64,000 nt of DNA from Pseudozyma flocculosa PF-1. Taxonomy: Eukaryota; Basidiomycota; Ustilaginomycetes; Ustilaginales; Ustilaginaceae. How positions within the stretch are numbered: the stretch's first letter is position 1; each line of letters begins with the position of its first letter. Location: positions 595,138-659,137 of the forward strand of contig NW_006920881.1 of the NCBI RefSeq assembly GCF_000417875.1. The letters are read 5' to 3'. Both the position numbers and the translations under genes were made by a program. The notes below the pieces were generated by a model. It was not told the origin of the DNA. It worked only from the letters and a program-made list of their open reading frames with translations, and did not search any database. This document shows positions 1 to 10,773 of the stretch, piece after piece.

Positions 1-283
1 AACTAGCTAGGTAACTAACGGCCTGTCTGCTGGGCGTGTCGAGATCGTCCTGCTTCGCTTGCGTGGCATCTCGTCAGGGAGGGCCGTCGACCGCGAACTG
101 GGCAGCTGCCATAAGAGCCTTGGCGAACCCTCTGCTGTGCCTCGTCCCCACCACCACCACCACCGTCCCCATCCATCTGTCCCTCACGACCCGCCACGAC
201 GTAGCATTCGCTCCTTTCTCGTCTCCTATCGTCCCCTCTCCCCCTCCATCCGTCTCCCCACCACCCCCCGGTAAACAGGCAAG

Positions 284-1380
284 ATGAGCGACGGAATCCC
301 CGCCGAGACGCCGCTCCTCTCGGCGTCCAAGCTGCTCGCCTCGATCCTCTCGTCGAGCAGCGAGGGCCAGCCGCTCTCGTCATCGTCGCTGGCAAAGCTC
401 AAGCTGGCCCACAAGCTCCTGTCCAACCTCGACCCGTACCTCGACGAGGTGTCGAGCAAGGCGCCCGAGATCCAGAAGCCCCTGCTCAAGGCCACCGCCG
501 AAAACGACTGGGAGGGCGCCTGGAAGCGCGGCGAGACCATGTTCCAGCTCACCCCGGCCTGGAGCGCCGGCGCCTACGAGGGAAACTTTGTCGGCATGAT
601 GACACGCATCATGAACGCCAAAAACGCCCTCGAGGTCGGCATGTTCACCGGCACCACCACCGTCTGCATCGCCAGCAGCCTGCCCAAGGACGGAAAGGTG
701 AGTCGAGGGCCGCGCCGTGCCGCCTTCGTCTCTGCCGTCTAATCCGTTCGCGCCACAGAGACACGGCTCAGACTGGCTGACCTCGATTCCTTCCTCCCTT
801 CACCTCCCCCTGGCCGACTAACGCACTCCCCCCGCTTCGCCTGCGCAGGTCATTGCGCTCGAGATCGATCCCTACCTCGCCAACTTTGTCAAGCCTCACT
901 TTGATGCGTCCGGGCACGGCGACAAGATCGACGTCCGCGTCGGCGGTGCCGCCGAGAGCCTCGTTAAGATCGGAGAAGAGGGGCACCAGTTCGAAATCAT
1001 CTTTATCGACGCCGACAAGCCCGGATACCTCTCGTACTACAAGACGATCATGGAGAAGAACCTGCTCAAAAAGGGCGGCCTGCTCGTCGTCGACAACACC
1101 CTGTACAAGGTCAGTCCAGCGCTGGGACCCCCCCTGCCTTGCTCTGACTTGGGGATCACCCGGCTGACCCTCTCCCTCTTCTTCCCACCTCTCCGTGTAT
1201 CCTGCTGCCGTCCAGGGCTCGCCGTTTGCGCCCGAGATTGTCGACTTTGACGACGAGATCAGCAAGCCCAACGCCGACGCCATCACCGAGTTCAACAAGG
1301 TCGTCGCGGCCGACGAGCGCGTCGAGGTCGTCCTCCTCCCGCTCCGCGACGGCGTCACGTTCATCATGAACAAGGAGTGA
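284..1380 (+). CDS. Class I SAM-dependent O-methyltransferase (CCoAOMT family)
   Basis: Three exons (284-697, 849-1109, 1216-1380) give a 279-residue protein; donors are GTGAGT and GTCAGT, acceptors GCAG and CCAG, all phase 0. It resembles the caffeoyl-CoA/catechol O-methyltransferase family, which moves a methyl group from S-adenosylmethionine to a hydroxyl, usually with a divalent metal. Visible are the SAM-binding glycine loop ALEVGMFTGTTT near residue 115, the acidic residue after beta 2 (ALEIDP), the metal/SAM motif IFIDADKPGY near 190 and VVDNTLY near 220. The N-terminal 70 residues are a family-atypical Ser/Leu-rich extension. The start is the first ATG in frame and follows a CT-rich leader. 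Substrate cannot be told from sequence. The gene converges on the cofactor C gene, 163 bp apart. Confidence 0.88.
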
Positions 1381-1543
1381 GGTCGCCATGCCGCACCCGC
1401 GCCGCCATCGACGAGCACCTCGCCAACGAGATGACAGAACGAGACGGGAGGTGACGCCCAACCACGGAAATCGCAATCGCACGCAGTGATGTAGAGACAA
1501 CCGTTTCGATCGTGACCAGTTCAGCGGGGAAGTAGAGGAAAGG

Positions 1544-3002
1544 CTAGGTAGGGATTGACAGGCCCTCGAAGATCGCTGCGATCCCTTTCGTCTCGACGGC
1601 CTTCTCATCGCTGCCAGCCAGGCCCTGCAGCGATGCGTGGAGCAGCTGCACCCCGACCTCTATGGTGCTTTCGTCGACGATGCGCCAGTTCTTTGATGGC
1701 TCACTCGCCGTGCCGCCGCCGCCGCCGACCTTGAGGTGTGAAGACGAGAGGAGCGAGTCAAAGTCCTGCACCTGCAGCTCCGTCTTGCCCTCGGTCTTTG
1801 CGCTGTGAGGAGCAGCGAGGGAGTGAGGGACGCCCGTGGTGAACCTGAGGTCCCGGCATCCTTCGATGGTTGCTATCGAGCCGGTCGTCGCGAGAGAGAC
1901 GAGCGTGGCCGACGAGGTGTGCATGCGGAACTGAGATGGGCGTGCACATGTAGGGGGGAGAGGGGTTGGCGTGCGAGGTGGAATCGGGTTCAGTCACTCG
2001 TTCGCCGATGCTGCTGACGTGCGGGGGGGGGGAGCGGGGAGACGCACCTGTCTACACTTCTCGACGAGGAGCCACGAGTCGCTGATGTCGTGGACCATGA
2101 CGCTTCCCTTGACCTGGCCGGTGAGGATGATGCACCGTCGGACCCCGCGGATCTGGAGCGCTCCCAGCTCCAAGGCGCCGCTACCACCATCCTGGCCCGG
2201 CGCGCATCGCAGGTCGATGATACAGTCCTCGAGGTCTGTGATGTGCAGGTCGTGCTGTGGCCGCGCGGCTCCTGTTGTTGAGGAAGAGGGAGAGAGGCTG
2301 CGGGAAGAGATGTAGCGGTGCCGTCTTGTGTCGATGGAGAGGTACGTCGTCTTGCTCGGCGGGGCGATGGAGGGCGATGCGGATCGAGGAGCTGTCGGTG
2401 GCGAGCTGGCAACAGGCTTAGCCCTGGCGCTCGTCGAGGAAGAGGCGAGGTCAGACGAGGCAGTCGGCGCCGCTTTGGGCGTCCTCCGGAACGTGAAGCC
2501 GCCCTTTGCCGGCTGCAGCGCCTGTCGTCGGGCTGTGAGGCGCTGCGTTAGCTTGCTCAGGTTCTGTAAGGATCCCGAGGGCGGGGGAAAGAGGCGGATG
2601 CGGGGCAGCGAGTGCTCGTCAGCCTTCACGCTGCCTTACACCTCCTGGCCGGGATGCTCGGGCGCTCGTTGGGGCCGCACCTTTTCGTGGAGCTGCCGGT
2701 CGTGTGCCGGGAGGATCTCGGTGGCCTGGGTGAGCTGCGTCCTCGCGGCCGATATGCTGCGCAGGACGGGATCGAGATCGCGTGTCGACTGGGCGGCATC
2801 GATGTCGGCCTCGAGGGCTAGCGGGTCGATATCCGGAGCGGGAGCGGCATCGAGGTCAGTGGCATGCAGAGCGAAGCTGCGAGGGGCGCGGGCAGGGAGA
2901 GACTGGCTCACACTGTATCGTCCTGCCGAAATCCGAGTAAAAAGAGCGGGCCTTTCCGGCGCTGGTGGATGCCGATGTGCCCACGGACGCCGACGAGGCC
3001 AT
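1544..3002 (-). CDS. TBCC: Tubulin-binding cofactor C (TBCC domain protein)
   Basis: Four exons on the minus strand (3002-2912, 2817-2681, 2563-2048, 1930-1544) give 376 residues. Cofactor C acts late in tubulin folding: with cofactors D and E it stimulates GTP hydrolysis by beta-tubulin and releases native dimers in the cytosol (family knowledge). The N-terminus FYSDFGRTIQSLEADIDAAQ and the following coiled coil match the TBCC N-domain. The beta-helix C-CAP/RP2 domain covers the last ~200 residues, with HDLHITDLEDCIIDL, GSVMVHDISDSWLLVEKCRQ, then FRMHTSS and IEGCRDLRF; the family's key Arg sits in that last stretch. Intron 1 was placed with the GTGAGC donor and CTAG acceptor because this joins the two coding blocks in frame. 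It shares a 429 bp promoter region with ARO2. Confidence 0.87.
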
Positions 3003-3431
3003 GGTGTGTGTAGGTTGATCGAGGTCGAGATGCAAGGCAGGGCAAACAGCGGCTCAACGGGGGACAGGGAGAGAAGGAGAGAGGGAGGCACGAGGTGGAG
3101 AAGGCGACTCCGAGGCGTCGACCGACTCCCGAAGCTTGGAGTCGCCCGATTAGGAGCCCATCGGGGGGAGTTGAGGCGCGCCAGCCTCTATCTGCTTTCT
3201 TCTGATAATCATGCGCCGCTGCTGCTCCACTCTACGTAACTCTCTCCTTCTCGCCCGCTGGCTGGTGCCTGCTCAGGAGGGAGGGGAGGGGAGCCTGCTG
3301 GCCCATGACTCGGGCCCAATCCTCAACCAAACCGACCCCACCTCTTTCTTCCCTACTATCTCTCTCCCTCTCGTCACCTCACCATCATCGCCACCCATCC
3401 TACCCCCTACCCCTCGGCCCCCTAGCCCGCC
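3003..3431. promoter_or_regulatory. Divergent intergenic region TBCC / ARO2
   Basis: 429 bp between two divergent start codons. It holds long CT-rich tracts just before the ARO2 ATG (3333-3430), typical of fungal core promoters. No TATA box or recognisable operator, and no ORF with a family match. Confidence 0.5.
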
Positions 3432-4952
3432 ATGTCCACGTTCGGCTCCCACTTCCGCGTCACCACCTGGGGCGAGTCGCACTGCGCCTCGGTCGGCTGC
3501 ATCGTCGACGGCGTGCCCCCCGGCATGGCCCTCACCGCCGCCGACGTCCAGACGCAGCTCTCGCGCCGCCGTCCGGGCCAGTCAAACCTCACCACGCCCC
3601 GCGACGAAAAGGACCGCGTCGAGATCCAGTCGGGCGTCGAAAAGGACGTCACCCTCGGCACCCCGCTCGCCATGCTCGTCCGCAACCAGGACCAGCGCCC
3701 GCACGACTACACCGACGAGACCCTCGACCTCTTCCCGCGCCCCTCGCACGCAGACTTCACCTACCTCGAAAAGTACGGCGTAAAGGCCAGCAGCGGCGGC
3801 GGAAGGAGCAGCGCCAGGGAGACCATCGGCCGCGTCGCTGCCGGCGCCGTGGCCGAAAAGTACCTCCGCGAGGCCTACGGCATCGAGATCGTCGCCTTTG
3901 TCTCGAGCGTCGGCAAGGTCCACGTCCCAAGATACCCGGGCGAGCAGCTCGCACCCTCGCAGCCCAACACCGCCGCCCCTGTCGCCGCCAACGGCGACGA
4001 GGGCAAGAGCTTCTACGGCGAGGCGGCCAACGCCGGTCCGCCGCAGGGCAAGGTCGACAACATCTACAACACCGACAGCCTTACCGAGGAAGAGGCCGAG
4101 GAGCCCCTGTCCAAGGAGTTTAGGCAGCTGCTGGCCACCATCACCCGCGAGCAGGTCGACCAGAACCAGATCCGATGCCCGCACGAGGAGGCGGCCGAGA
4201 GGATGCGGCAGCGCATCCTCCTGGCAAAGGCCAACAACGACTCGATCGGCGGCACCGTCACCTGCATCATCCGCCGCGTCCCCAGCGGCCTGGGCGAGCC
4301 CTGCTTTGACAAGCTCGAGGCCAAGCTGGCGCACGCAATGCTCAGCATCCCCGCCACAAAGGGCTTCGAGATCGGCTCGGGCTTCCGCGGCACCGAGGTC
4401 GCCGGCTCCCGGCACAACGACAAGTTCATCCTCAAGGACGACGGAAGGCTGGGCACCGTGACCAACTGGTCCGGCGGCATCCAGGGCGGCATCTCGAACG
4501 GCGAGGACATCTACTTCCGGTGCGTGGCCTGCGGACCGACTGCGGTACCTTCCGAGCTGTGTCCGTGACCCCTGCGGCTGACGGCCCCTGATTCCCTCCC
4601 TCCCTCCCCTCTCTCTCTTCCACCCGCCTCCCACCTCCGCAGAGTCGGCTTCAAGTCGCCGGCGACGATCTCGCAGAACCAGGCAACGTCGCGCTACGAC
4701 GGCACCGACGGCACGCTCAACACGCGCGGCCGCCACGACCCGTGCGTGGTGCCGCGCGCGGTGCCCATCGTCGAGGCCATGTCGGCGCTCGTCGTCATGG
4801 ACGCGCTCCTGGCCCAAGACTCGCGCAGCCTGGCCGCCACCAGGCTGAGCCGGGAGCCCGTCGCCGCCCTGCCGCAGAGCATGCGGATGCCCGAGGGCAA
4901 GAAGAGGAAGCAGATGGAGACCGAGGAGGTCGAGAAGAGCCAGCAGGCCTAG
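3432..4952 (+). CDS. ARO2: Chorismate synthase
   Basis: Two exons (3432-4519, 4643-4952) encode 465 residues. The enzyme makes chorismate from EPSP, the last shared step toward Trp, Phe and Tyr; fungal forms also reduce their own FMN (family knowledge). Signatures are clear: [15 protein letters not shown] at the N-terminus, [17 protein letters not shown] near 45, [20 protein letters not shown] near 120, and [46 protein letters not shown] and [14 protein letters not shown] in the C-terminal half. The intron splits the Arg codon before VGFK (CG|A). The protein is longer than most fungal homologues (about 375-430) because of a loop of about 50 residues near 175-225 and a Lys/Glu-rich C-terminal tail. 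Confidence 0.96.
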
Positions 4953-5051
4953 CGACGCTCGCCGTCTTGTCTCATCGACCTTGACAGCAGAAAAAGCCAA
5001 AAACGTGCTTCCGCGACAACCGCGACCATGCATTCGTGACATTCTACATCT

Positions 5052-5069
5052 GGGGGGGGGGGGGGGGGG
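5052..5069 (+). repeat. Poly-G run of 18
   Basis: Eighteen consecutive G in the short space between the ARO2 stop and the convergent EthD-like gene. Homopolymers this long are unreliable in length in assemblies. Confidence 0.95.
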
Positions 5070-5110
5070 CCTATCCATCGGTCCCCGCCGCTCGGCCTGC
5101 GCCTGCGCCC

Positions 5111-6258
5111 TCACTTTTCTTGCATCGCCGAGATGGGGTCATAGGCGCGGAAGAGCTGCATCGTCTTTCTCTCACGCTTGACGATGCGCTCGCCGTTGGG
5201 GCCCATGGCTCGTGCGCGCCACTCGGTGTCGCAGGCCGCCTTGTACTCCTGCGTCGACTCGGGCTGGTCGTTTGTGTACTCTGTTCCGGGTGGGCAGCGT
5301 GCGCGGGTCGTGGAATAGGGGCGGTGGTCAGTCGACAGGCTAGGAGGGTGACGGTCGCCCGAGCGATGCTGAGTAGCGGGAGGAAGGGGGACGCACCGTG
5401 CACCGCGAGGAACTTGGGCACCTCCTTGGCATCTCTGCCCTGCTTGTCGGCGGCGTGGCCGACGACGCCGTTGTCGACGAGCTCAAACCTGCGCGACCTC
5501 GTCCAGCCGGGCACCTTGCTGAGGAGGAAGGCGTGTTCCTCGTCGAACCACTTTGCGTACTCCTGTGCATCATCCGTCTCGACGCCGTGGGCGACGACGT
5601 ACCGGCTCTCGCGCTCGATCTCGTCCTTTGTCTGCGGGCGCAGATTGTGCCTAGCGGGCGAGTGGATGCGGGCATCGAGGTCCGAGTCGTAGACGAGGCG
5701 GTAGGCGCGCCGGTCGACGACGGCGATGCGCGCAAAGATGTCGGCCTCGCGCGCCGAGCGCTCGTCGCGCAGGCGCGTGTAGGCGCGGTCGGCAAAGATG
5801 GCGTTGGACGAGATGGTGTACATGGCCGCCCAGCCGGGCGCCTTTACCTCGGACGTCGAGACCGCGTTGGTCGGGAAGACGGCGCCCGTCACCTTGTACC
5901 GCGCTGCGGAGCGGAACTCGGGCAGCGACTCAAGGCGGAGCGGGATGTGCTCGTTGCCGTACCATTCTGCGGTGGGGCACGCCGTGGATGTACAAACGCG
6001 CAGGGTGAGCTAGATTGAACCAGGGGAAGGAAGAGAGGGGGGGAGCCGCAAAGGACATGTCTGGACTCACCGTGGAACTCGTCGAGCGAGACGTCCTTGC
6101 CCGGCTCCATGAAGACGATGAGGAGGCCGCTATCATCTGCGCTGAACTTGGAGGCGGTGGTAGGGCTGGAGAAGAGCACAGCAGCGAGATGACAAAATTA
6201 TCAGCCTGGGTCGTCTTCCTCTGCCGATCGATGCCGGTCCGACGACGCACGCGCTCAT
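5111..6258 (-). CDS. EthD-like / dimeric alpha-beta barrel protein, function unknown
   Basis: Four exons (6258-6251, 6165-6071, 5966-5397, 5280-5111) give 280 residues. The first exon is 8 nt long: ATG AGC GC, followed by a GTGCGT donor; joining to the exon at 6165 gives MSAPTTASKFSADDSGLLIV in frame. The core GLLIVFMEPGKDVSLDEFH, EWYGNEHIPLRL, PEFRSAARYK and PGWAAMYTISS is a ferredoxin-like alpha-beta fold of the kind in EthD/muconolactone-isomerase proteins, with a probable second copy of the fold in the C-terminal half (EEHAFLLSKVPGWTRSRRFE). No catalytic residues are known for these fungal members, so no reaction is proposed. It converges on ARO2, 158 bp apart, and its 5' leader carries a CAG/CTG run at 6329-6350. 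Confidence 0.75.
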
Positions 6259-6979
6259 GGTACCGTTGGTCTTGGCGATGGACGTGTAGATGGCGAGAGG
6301 AGAGCACGGCGAGAAGGCGCTGCGAGGTTGCTGCTGCTGCTGCTGCTGCTTGAATGAAGGTGGGTGGTGGTCGGGGGCCACGCTCAAGCTCACCATCGAG
6401 ACGGCAGTTGAGGCAGGCTAGGAGGGTCGGAGCGGAAGCGTGCGTACGTGGCCCGCGCGCACACCGACCGGGCATGCTGCGAGCTTCGCCCTCGGCCCGC
6501 CGGAAGTTGCGGGGAGAGAGCACCGACCGGCAGCGGCGGCACAACGTTGAGCCCACCCCACCAACTTGCGGCGAAATGCCGAGGCAGCTGCTGGGGTCAG
6601 TCGCCCGATACGCGAGCCAAGCTGTCCGTCGACCCGATTCGCGCTCGTGTGAGTCACAGGCCAGCCAGGCCAGGCCAAGCCAGGCCAGCTTCGCTCCACT
6701 TTCGTCTTGGGGCATGGGCGGGGCAGCTGCAGCGAGGCCTGTGGCAGGCAGGGCAGGGCGGGCGACGTTGAATGGCCTGGCCTGGCCTGGCCTCGCGCTC
6801 TAGATGGACGGTGCGCACCCGGTCCGCCCGAACAAGGTCGTTGGCCAGCCTTCTTCCTACCCACCGTTGTCCGCACCCCTTGTCGCTCGTCCATCACCGC
6901 CCACACTCACACGCTACCTCCCTCCGCTCTCTCTCTCACACACTCACCCACACCCGTACACCGCATCCAACCGCACAAC
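6259..6979. promoter_or_regulatory. Divergent intergenic region EthD-like gene / LEU2
   Basis: 721 bp. It contains a (GCT)7-8 run at 6329-6350, repeated GGCCAGGC-type words at 6660-6795, and a CT/CA-rich leader just before the LEU2 start at 6900-6979. No gene or clear TATA box is visible. Confidence 0.5.
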
Positions 6980-8232
6980 ATGGCTGCCAGGACACACAAC
7001 ATCGTCGTGCTGCCGGGCGACCATATCGGTCCGGAGGTCATCGAGCAGGCCGTCCGCGTCCTCGAGCTCATCTCGGCAAAGTCGCCCGACTTTGACATCA
7101 AGCTCCAGTCGGTGAGTCGAGTGCAGCCTGGCGGTGCTCATGCTTTTGCCGGCCCTCTTCGACCTTCCCCAGCTGACTGCGGTCGCCGCCACGCCTCCTT
7201 TCTGCTCTCCCTCCTAACTTCTGACCGCAGCAACTGTTCGGCGGCGCCGCCATCGACAAGCACGGCAAGCCCTTCCCCGAAGAGTGCCTCGAGGCGTGCA
7301 AAAAGGCCGACGCCGTGCTGCTCGGCTCGATCGGCGGGCCCGAGTGGGGCGTGGGCCCCGTCCGGCCCGAGCAGGGCCTGCTGGCGCTGCGCAAGGAGTT
7401 TGACCTCTACGCCAACATCCGGCCCGCCCTGTTCCCCTCGGACTCGCTCGTGGTCCACTCGCCGCTCAAGGAGGAGGTGGTCAAGGGCGTCGAGATCATC
7501 GTGGTGCGCGAAAACGTCGGCGGCATCTACTTTGGCAAGCGGCAGGAGGCCAACTTTGACAATGCCGACGAGGACTGGCAGGCGTGGGACACGCTCGCCT
7601 ACGGCCGCTCCGACGTCGAGCGCATCACCCGCATGGCCTGCCACATGGCCAAGCTGCAGAACCCTCCGGCAAAGATCCACAGCATCGACAAGGCAAACGT
7701 CCTCGCCACGTCGCGCCTCTGGCGCAAGACGGTGCAGCAGGTCGTCGACAACGAGTTCCCCGAGCTCGAGGTCGACCACCAGTTTGTCGACTCGGCCTCG
7801 ATGGTCATTGTCGGCGCGCCGCGCAAGCTCAACGGCATCCTCCTCACCGAAAACATGTTTGGCGACATCCTCTCGGACGAGACGTCCATCATCCCCGGCT
7901 CCATCGGCCTCCTCCCCTCGGCCTCGCTCAGCGGCGTGCCCGACGGAAAGAGCAAGTGCTTTGGCGTCTACGAGCCCATCCACGGCTCCGCCCCCGACAT
8001 TTCCGGCCGCGGCATCGCCAACCCCATCGGCACCATCCTCTCGGCCGCCATGATGCTCCGCTACTCGCTCCACGAGTTCAAGGCGGCCGAGGCCATCGAG
8101 GCCGCCGTGCGCAAGGTCCTCGACGCCTCCGAGATTGGCGGACGCGGACTCCGGACAAAGGACCTCGGCGGCGACGCCGGAAGCAAGGAGGTCGGCGATG
8201 CCGTCGTCGCCGAGCTCGAAAAGCTCCTCTAG
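6980..8232 (+). CDS. LEU2: 3-isopropylmalate dehydrogenase
   Basis: Two exons (6980-7111, 7231-8232) encode 377 residues. The enzyme oxidatively decarboxylates 3-isopropylmalate with NAD+ in leucine biosynthesis, usually in the cytosol. Visible are [14 protein letters not shown] at the N-terminus, [11 protein letters not shown] near 112, substrate Arg residues around [28 protein letters not shown] near 180, the Lys/Asp active-site stretches, and the IMDH/IDH signature [20 protein letters not shown] followed by [13 protein letters not shown]. The length is close to the yeast enzyme (364). The start ATG follows a CT/CA-rich leader, and the intron is phase 0 after DIKLQS. No leucine-responsive operator could be recognised upstream. 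Confidence 0.96.
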
Positions 8233-8763
8233 GCATAGGGAGCGGGCGCAGTGCCTAGCCGCTCCTGCAATCATTGTAATGCCATGTGATGTGCCCTACC
8301 GCCTAGCCTCGTTCTCGACGGGCGCAGACAGAAGCAAGCATCGTTGTTGAGACAGCCCCGACGCTCGGACCCCTTCGACGAGGAGACCGGTCGCATGAAA
8401 GAGGGCGGGTGAGGCGTGCATAAGCACTTCGTGATGGTGCCAACGGACGGCTAGAGGACCAGGCTAGGCAGAAAGGAGAAAGAAGCCAGGAGAGGATGAT
8501 ACAGTGGTGGCGAGCCGACAAATGGAGGGGGAGTAGGAGGAGGACCTAGAGATGAAAGGAGAGGGAGGAAGGGGGGTTCGTGACGTCGCAACAGGGAAGC
8601 GTACAAGGAAGCCGGATCAGGTCGTTGAGTGGTGCTGGAGATATCGGAGAGCCGGCAAGGCGGCGTGTGGCCGGCTAGGCAGTGAGCGTGATGGCCAGGA
8701 GGCTGAGCTTGAATGCGAGGTCAAGGAAGGCATCATAGCCGGATGTCGGCGGCGAGGCGTCGT
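8233..8763. other. Convergent intergenic region LEU2 / PA-TM-RING gene
   Basis: 531 bp between two stop codons, expected to carry both 3' ends. It is purine-rich on the plus strand (8480-8720). No ORF with a family match is present. Confidence 0.5.
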
Positions 8764-8822
8764 TCAGTACCGCTCCATGGCTGGGACATCGTCCTCGCGC
8801 GCGCTTCCCGCCTGGATCGTCG

Positions 8823-8854
<32 letters not shown>

Positions 8855-10773
8855 GCCTCGCCATCGGCGGCGGAGCTGCTGGTGGTGGTGGTGGACGCCT
8901 CGAGGTTGCTCGAGGAGCCCGAGGCCTGGTGGATCGGCGGGCCAGGAGGCGCAGGCGGGATGGGCACCGTGATATCGCGCTTGCAGATCGGGCACAGCTT
9001 CTTGACGCGGACGAGCCAGTCGTCAATCTCCTGTCGGTGGAAAATGTGGCCGCAGGGCAGCACGCGCACCCGGTCGCCGTCGACAAAGTCGCACAGGCAG
9101 ATGGCGCACTCGTCGGTGCTAAAGTAGGTGCGGCCTGGCGGCAGGAACGAGTGCGAGCGGTTGGCCGACGGCGGGGCGGGCACCTTGACGGTCGGCGTGG
9201 GGCGCCGCGATGGACCGGCGCCGTTCTCGTCCTCTTGCAGCAGCGGGATGTTTTCGGCTGCCGCACCAGACTCGAGGTCGCCGGGAGTGATGCTCGTGAC
9301 GGGCGCCGGCGAGTCCTGGCCATCCGTGTCGGAGGAAGCAGCCGCAGCGCCGTCCGCGTCGGCGCTGCTGCCGCCGTTGCCCGGGCCCGGGTCAACGTCG
9401 GGTCCCTCGATCTTCTCCCATGGCTGACCGCCGCTCCTCCAGATCAGGCAGGGCAGCCCGAGGACGACGAGCTCGGGTGCGCGCTCCTTTCGCCTCTGTC
9501 GGATCAGCCGGATGCGGTGGACGATGACGGTGGCAACCGTCATGAACGAAGGCAGCAGGAGAAGCAGGATGCCCAAGTCGATCAGCGGCCACTCGAACAT
9601 CATGTCGTCCTTGCTGATGACGATCTCGAGGCCGTGCAGGCGCTTGGGGGCCTTGGGGTCCTTGTCGACCTCGCCGCTCGGGTCGCGGTGGGCGTTCTGC
9701 CACTTTTCCTCGTCCTTTTCCAGCTCGTCGATGAGTCGGCTGAGGTCGAGGAACGACGGCCGCGTGACAAACGTCGACGGGATGCGGATGTCGCTGGTGT
9801 CGCCGGGGGCGTACATGGTGATGAGGCGTTTGCCGCTCAGGCCGGGATCGCCGTCCTCGTCTGGGTTGCCCGAGTGGTCGCCCGGCCAGTCGGGGCTGGG
9901 AGCATCGCCGACGACGACGGCAATGGCGCCGAGGGTCTGGGCGACGCGCACCTTTTCGGCGAAACCGCAGCCTCCGCCCCTCTCGACCAGGGCGATCCAG
10001 TCCTCTGGCGGGATGGGTAGGCTCGGATCTCGATCCTCTGTGGGATGGGCGGCCTCGGGTGTGGCGAAGCTCGAGTAGAGGCGACGGTCGTCGGGATCGT
10101 CAAAGGAGTTGAGGAAGTCCTGGCGCTTCCATCCGGGCCCGCCCTTGTAGGGGCATGCCTGGATGTCGTGGGCCGAAGGCTTGTTGCCGTTTTGGGGCGA
10201 GCGGTAGAAGGTGGAGATGGGCAGGAGGGAGCCCTTGAGGCCGTCGTCGGCCGTGATGCGCGGGCCAAAGGCGGCTGCGCGGGTGAGGAAGAGGGCCTGA
10301 GATCGGATGACTTCGAGGGTGCTGCCGCCCCAGTTGAGGCCGGCCGTCTCGCCAAAGAGGCCCGAGTCTGTCGCCGATTCGTCGGTGGACTGGGCAAACT
10401 GGTCGATGTCGTAGGAAAAGTAGCGCGGGTCGGGGAGTGCGGTATAGACGAAGCTGCTGACCTTTGCGAGTGCGGCGTCCTTTGCGGCGATGAGCCAGGG
10501 CTTGTGCGCCTGCGACAGGGCGTGGGTGGCGGAGAGGCTGGAGGGAGTTGCGGGTGGCGGTGCGGAAGCGCTCGAGGATGGGGAGTAGGAGGAGGGTTGG
10601 GGGTCGAGAGACGAGTCGGCGAAGGGAGCCTGTCCCCTCTGGTGTAGGGAAGCGGCGGCGACGGTGGGAGAGAATGTACCGGAGGCGGCGAGGAAGGCGG
10701 CGATGAGGAGGGTGGCGATGAGGCGCCTTTTGCGAGCAGCGTGCCTCTTGGGCGAGGGCTTTGACGAGGTCAT
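8764..10773 (-). CDS. PA-TM-RING protein, putative membrane E3 ubiquitin ligase
   Basis: A single 669-residue exon. Order: N-terminal signal or anchor (about 17-42), a lumenal part with a protease-associated (PA) domain (about 255-345, VERGGGCGFAEKVRVAQ and GAIAVVVGDA), a transmembrane helix (about 397-420), a long acidic linker, a RING finger (556-597), and a Gln run near the C-terminus encoded by a CTG/CAG repeat at 8825-8855. The layout matches the RNF13/RNF167 class of endosomal ubiquitin ligases. RING ligands are Cys556, Cys559, Cys574, His576, His579, Cys594 and Cys597. At the position where RING-H2 fingers have their sixth ligand (three residues after His579) this protein has Glu582. 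No introns, unlike nearly all its neighbours. Confidence 0.88.

Noticed and set aside
2877..2913. 37-nt first intron for the cofactor C gene
   Set aside because: It keeps the frame but is too short; the 94-nt choice (2818-2911) has a better donor and gives a smoother family match.
3582..5114. 510-codon antisense frame over ARO2
   Set aside because: Same shadow effect; the composition is Arg/Leu/Val/Gly-rich without motifs.
7138..8274. 378-codon antisense frame over LEU2
   Set aside because: Shadow of LEU2 codon bias.
8713..10020. 435-codon antisense frame over the PA-TM-RING gene
   Set aside because: Poly-Leu stretch comes from the CTG repeat read in another frame; no domain seen.
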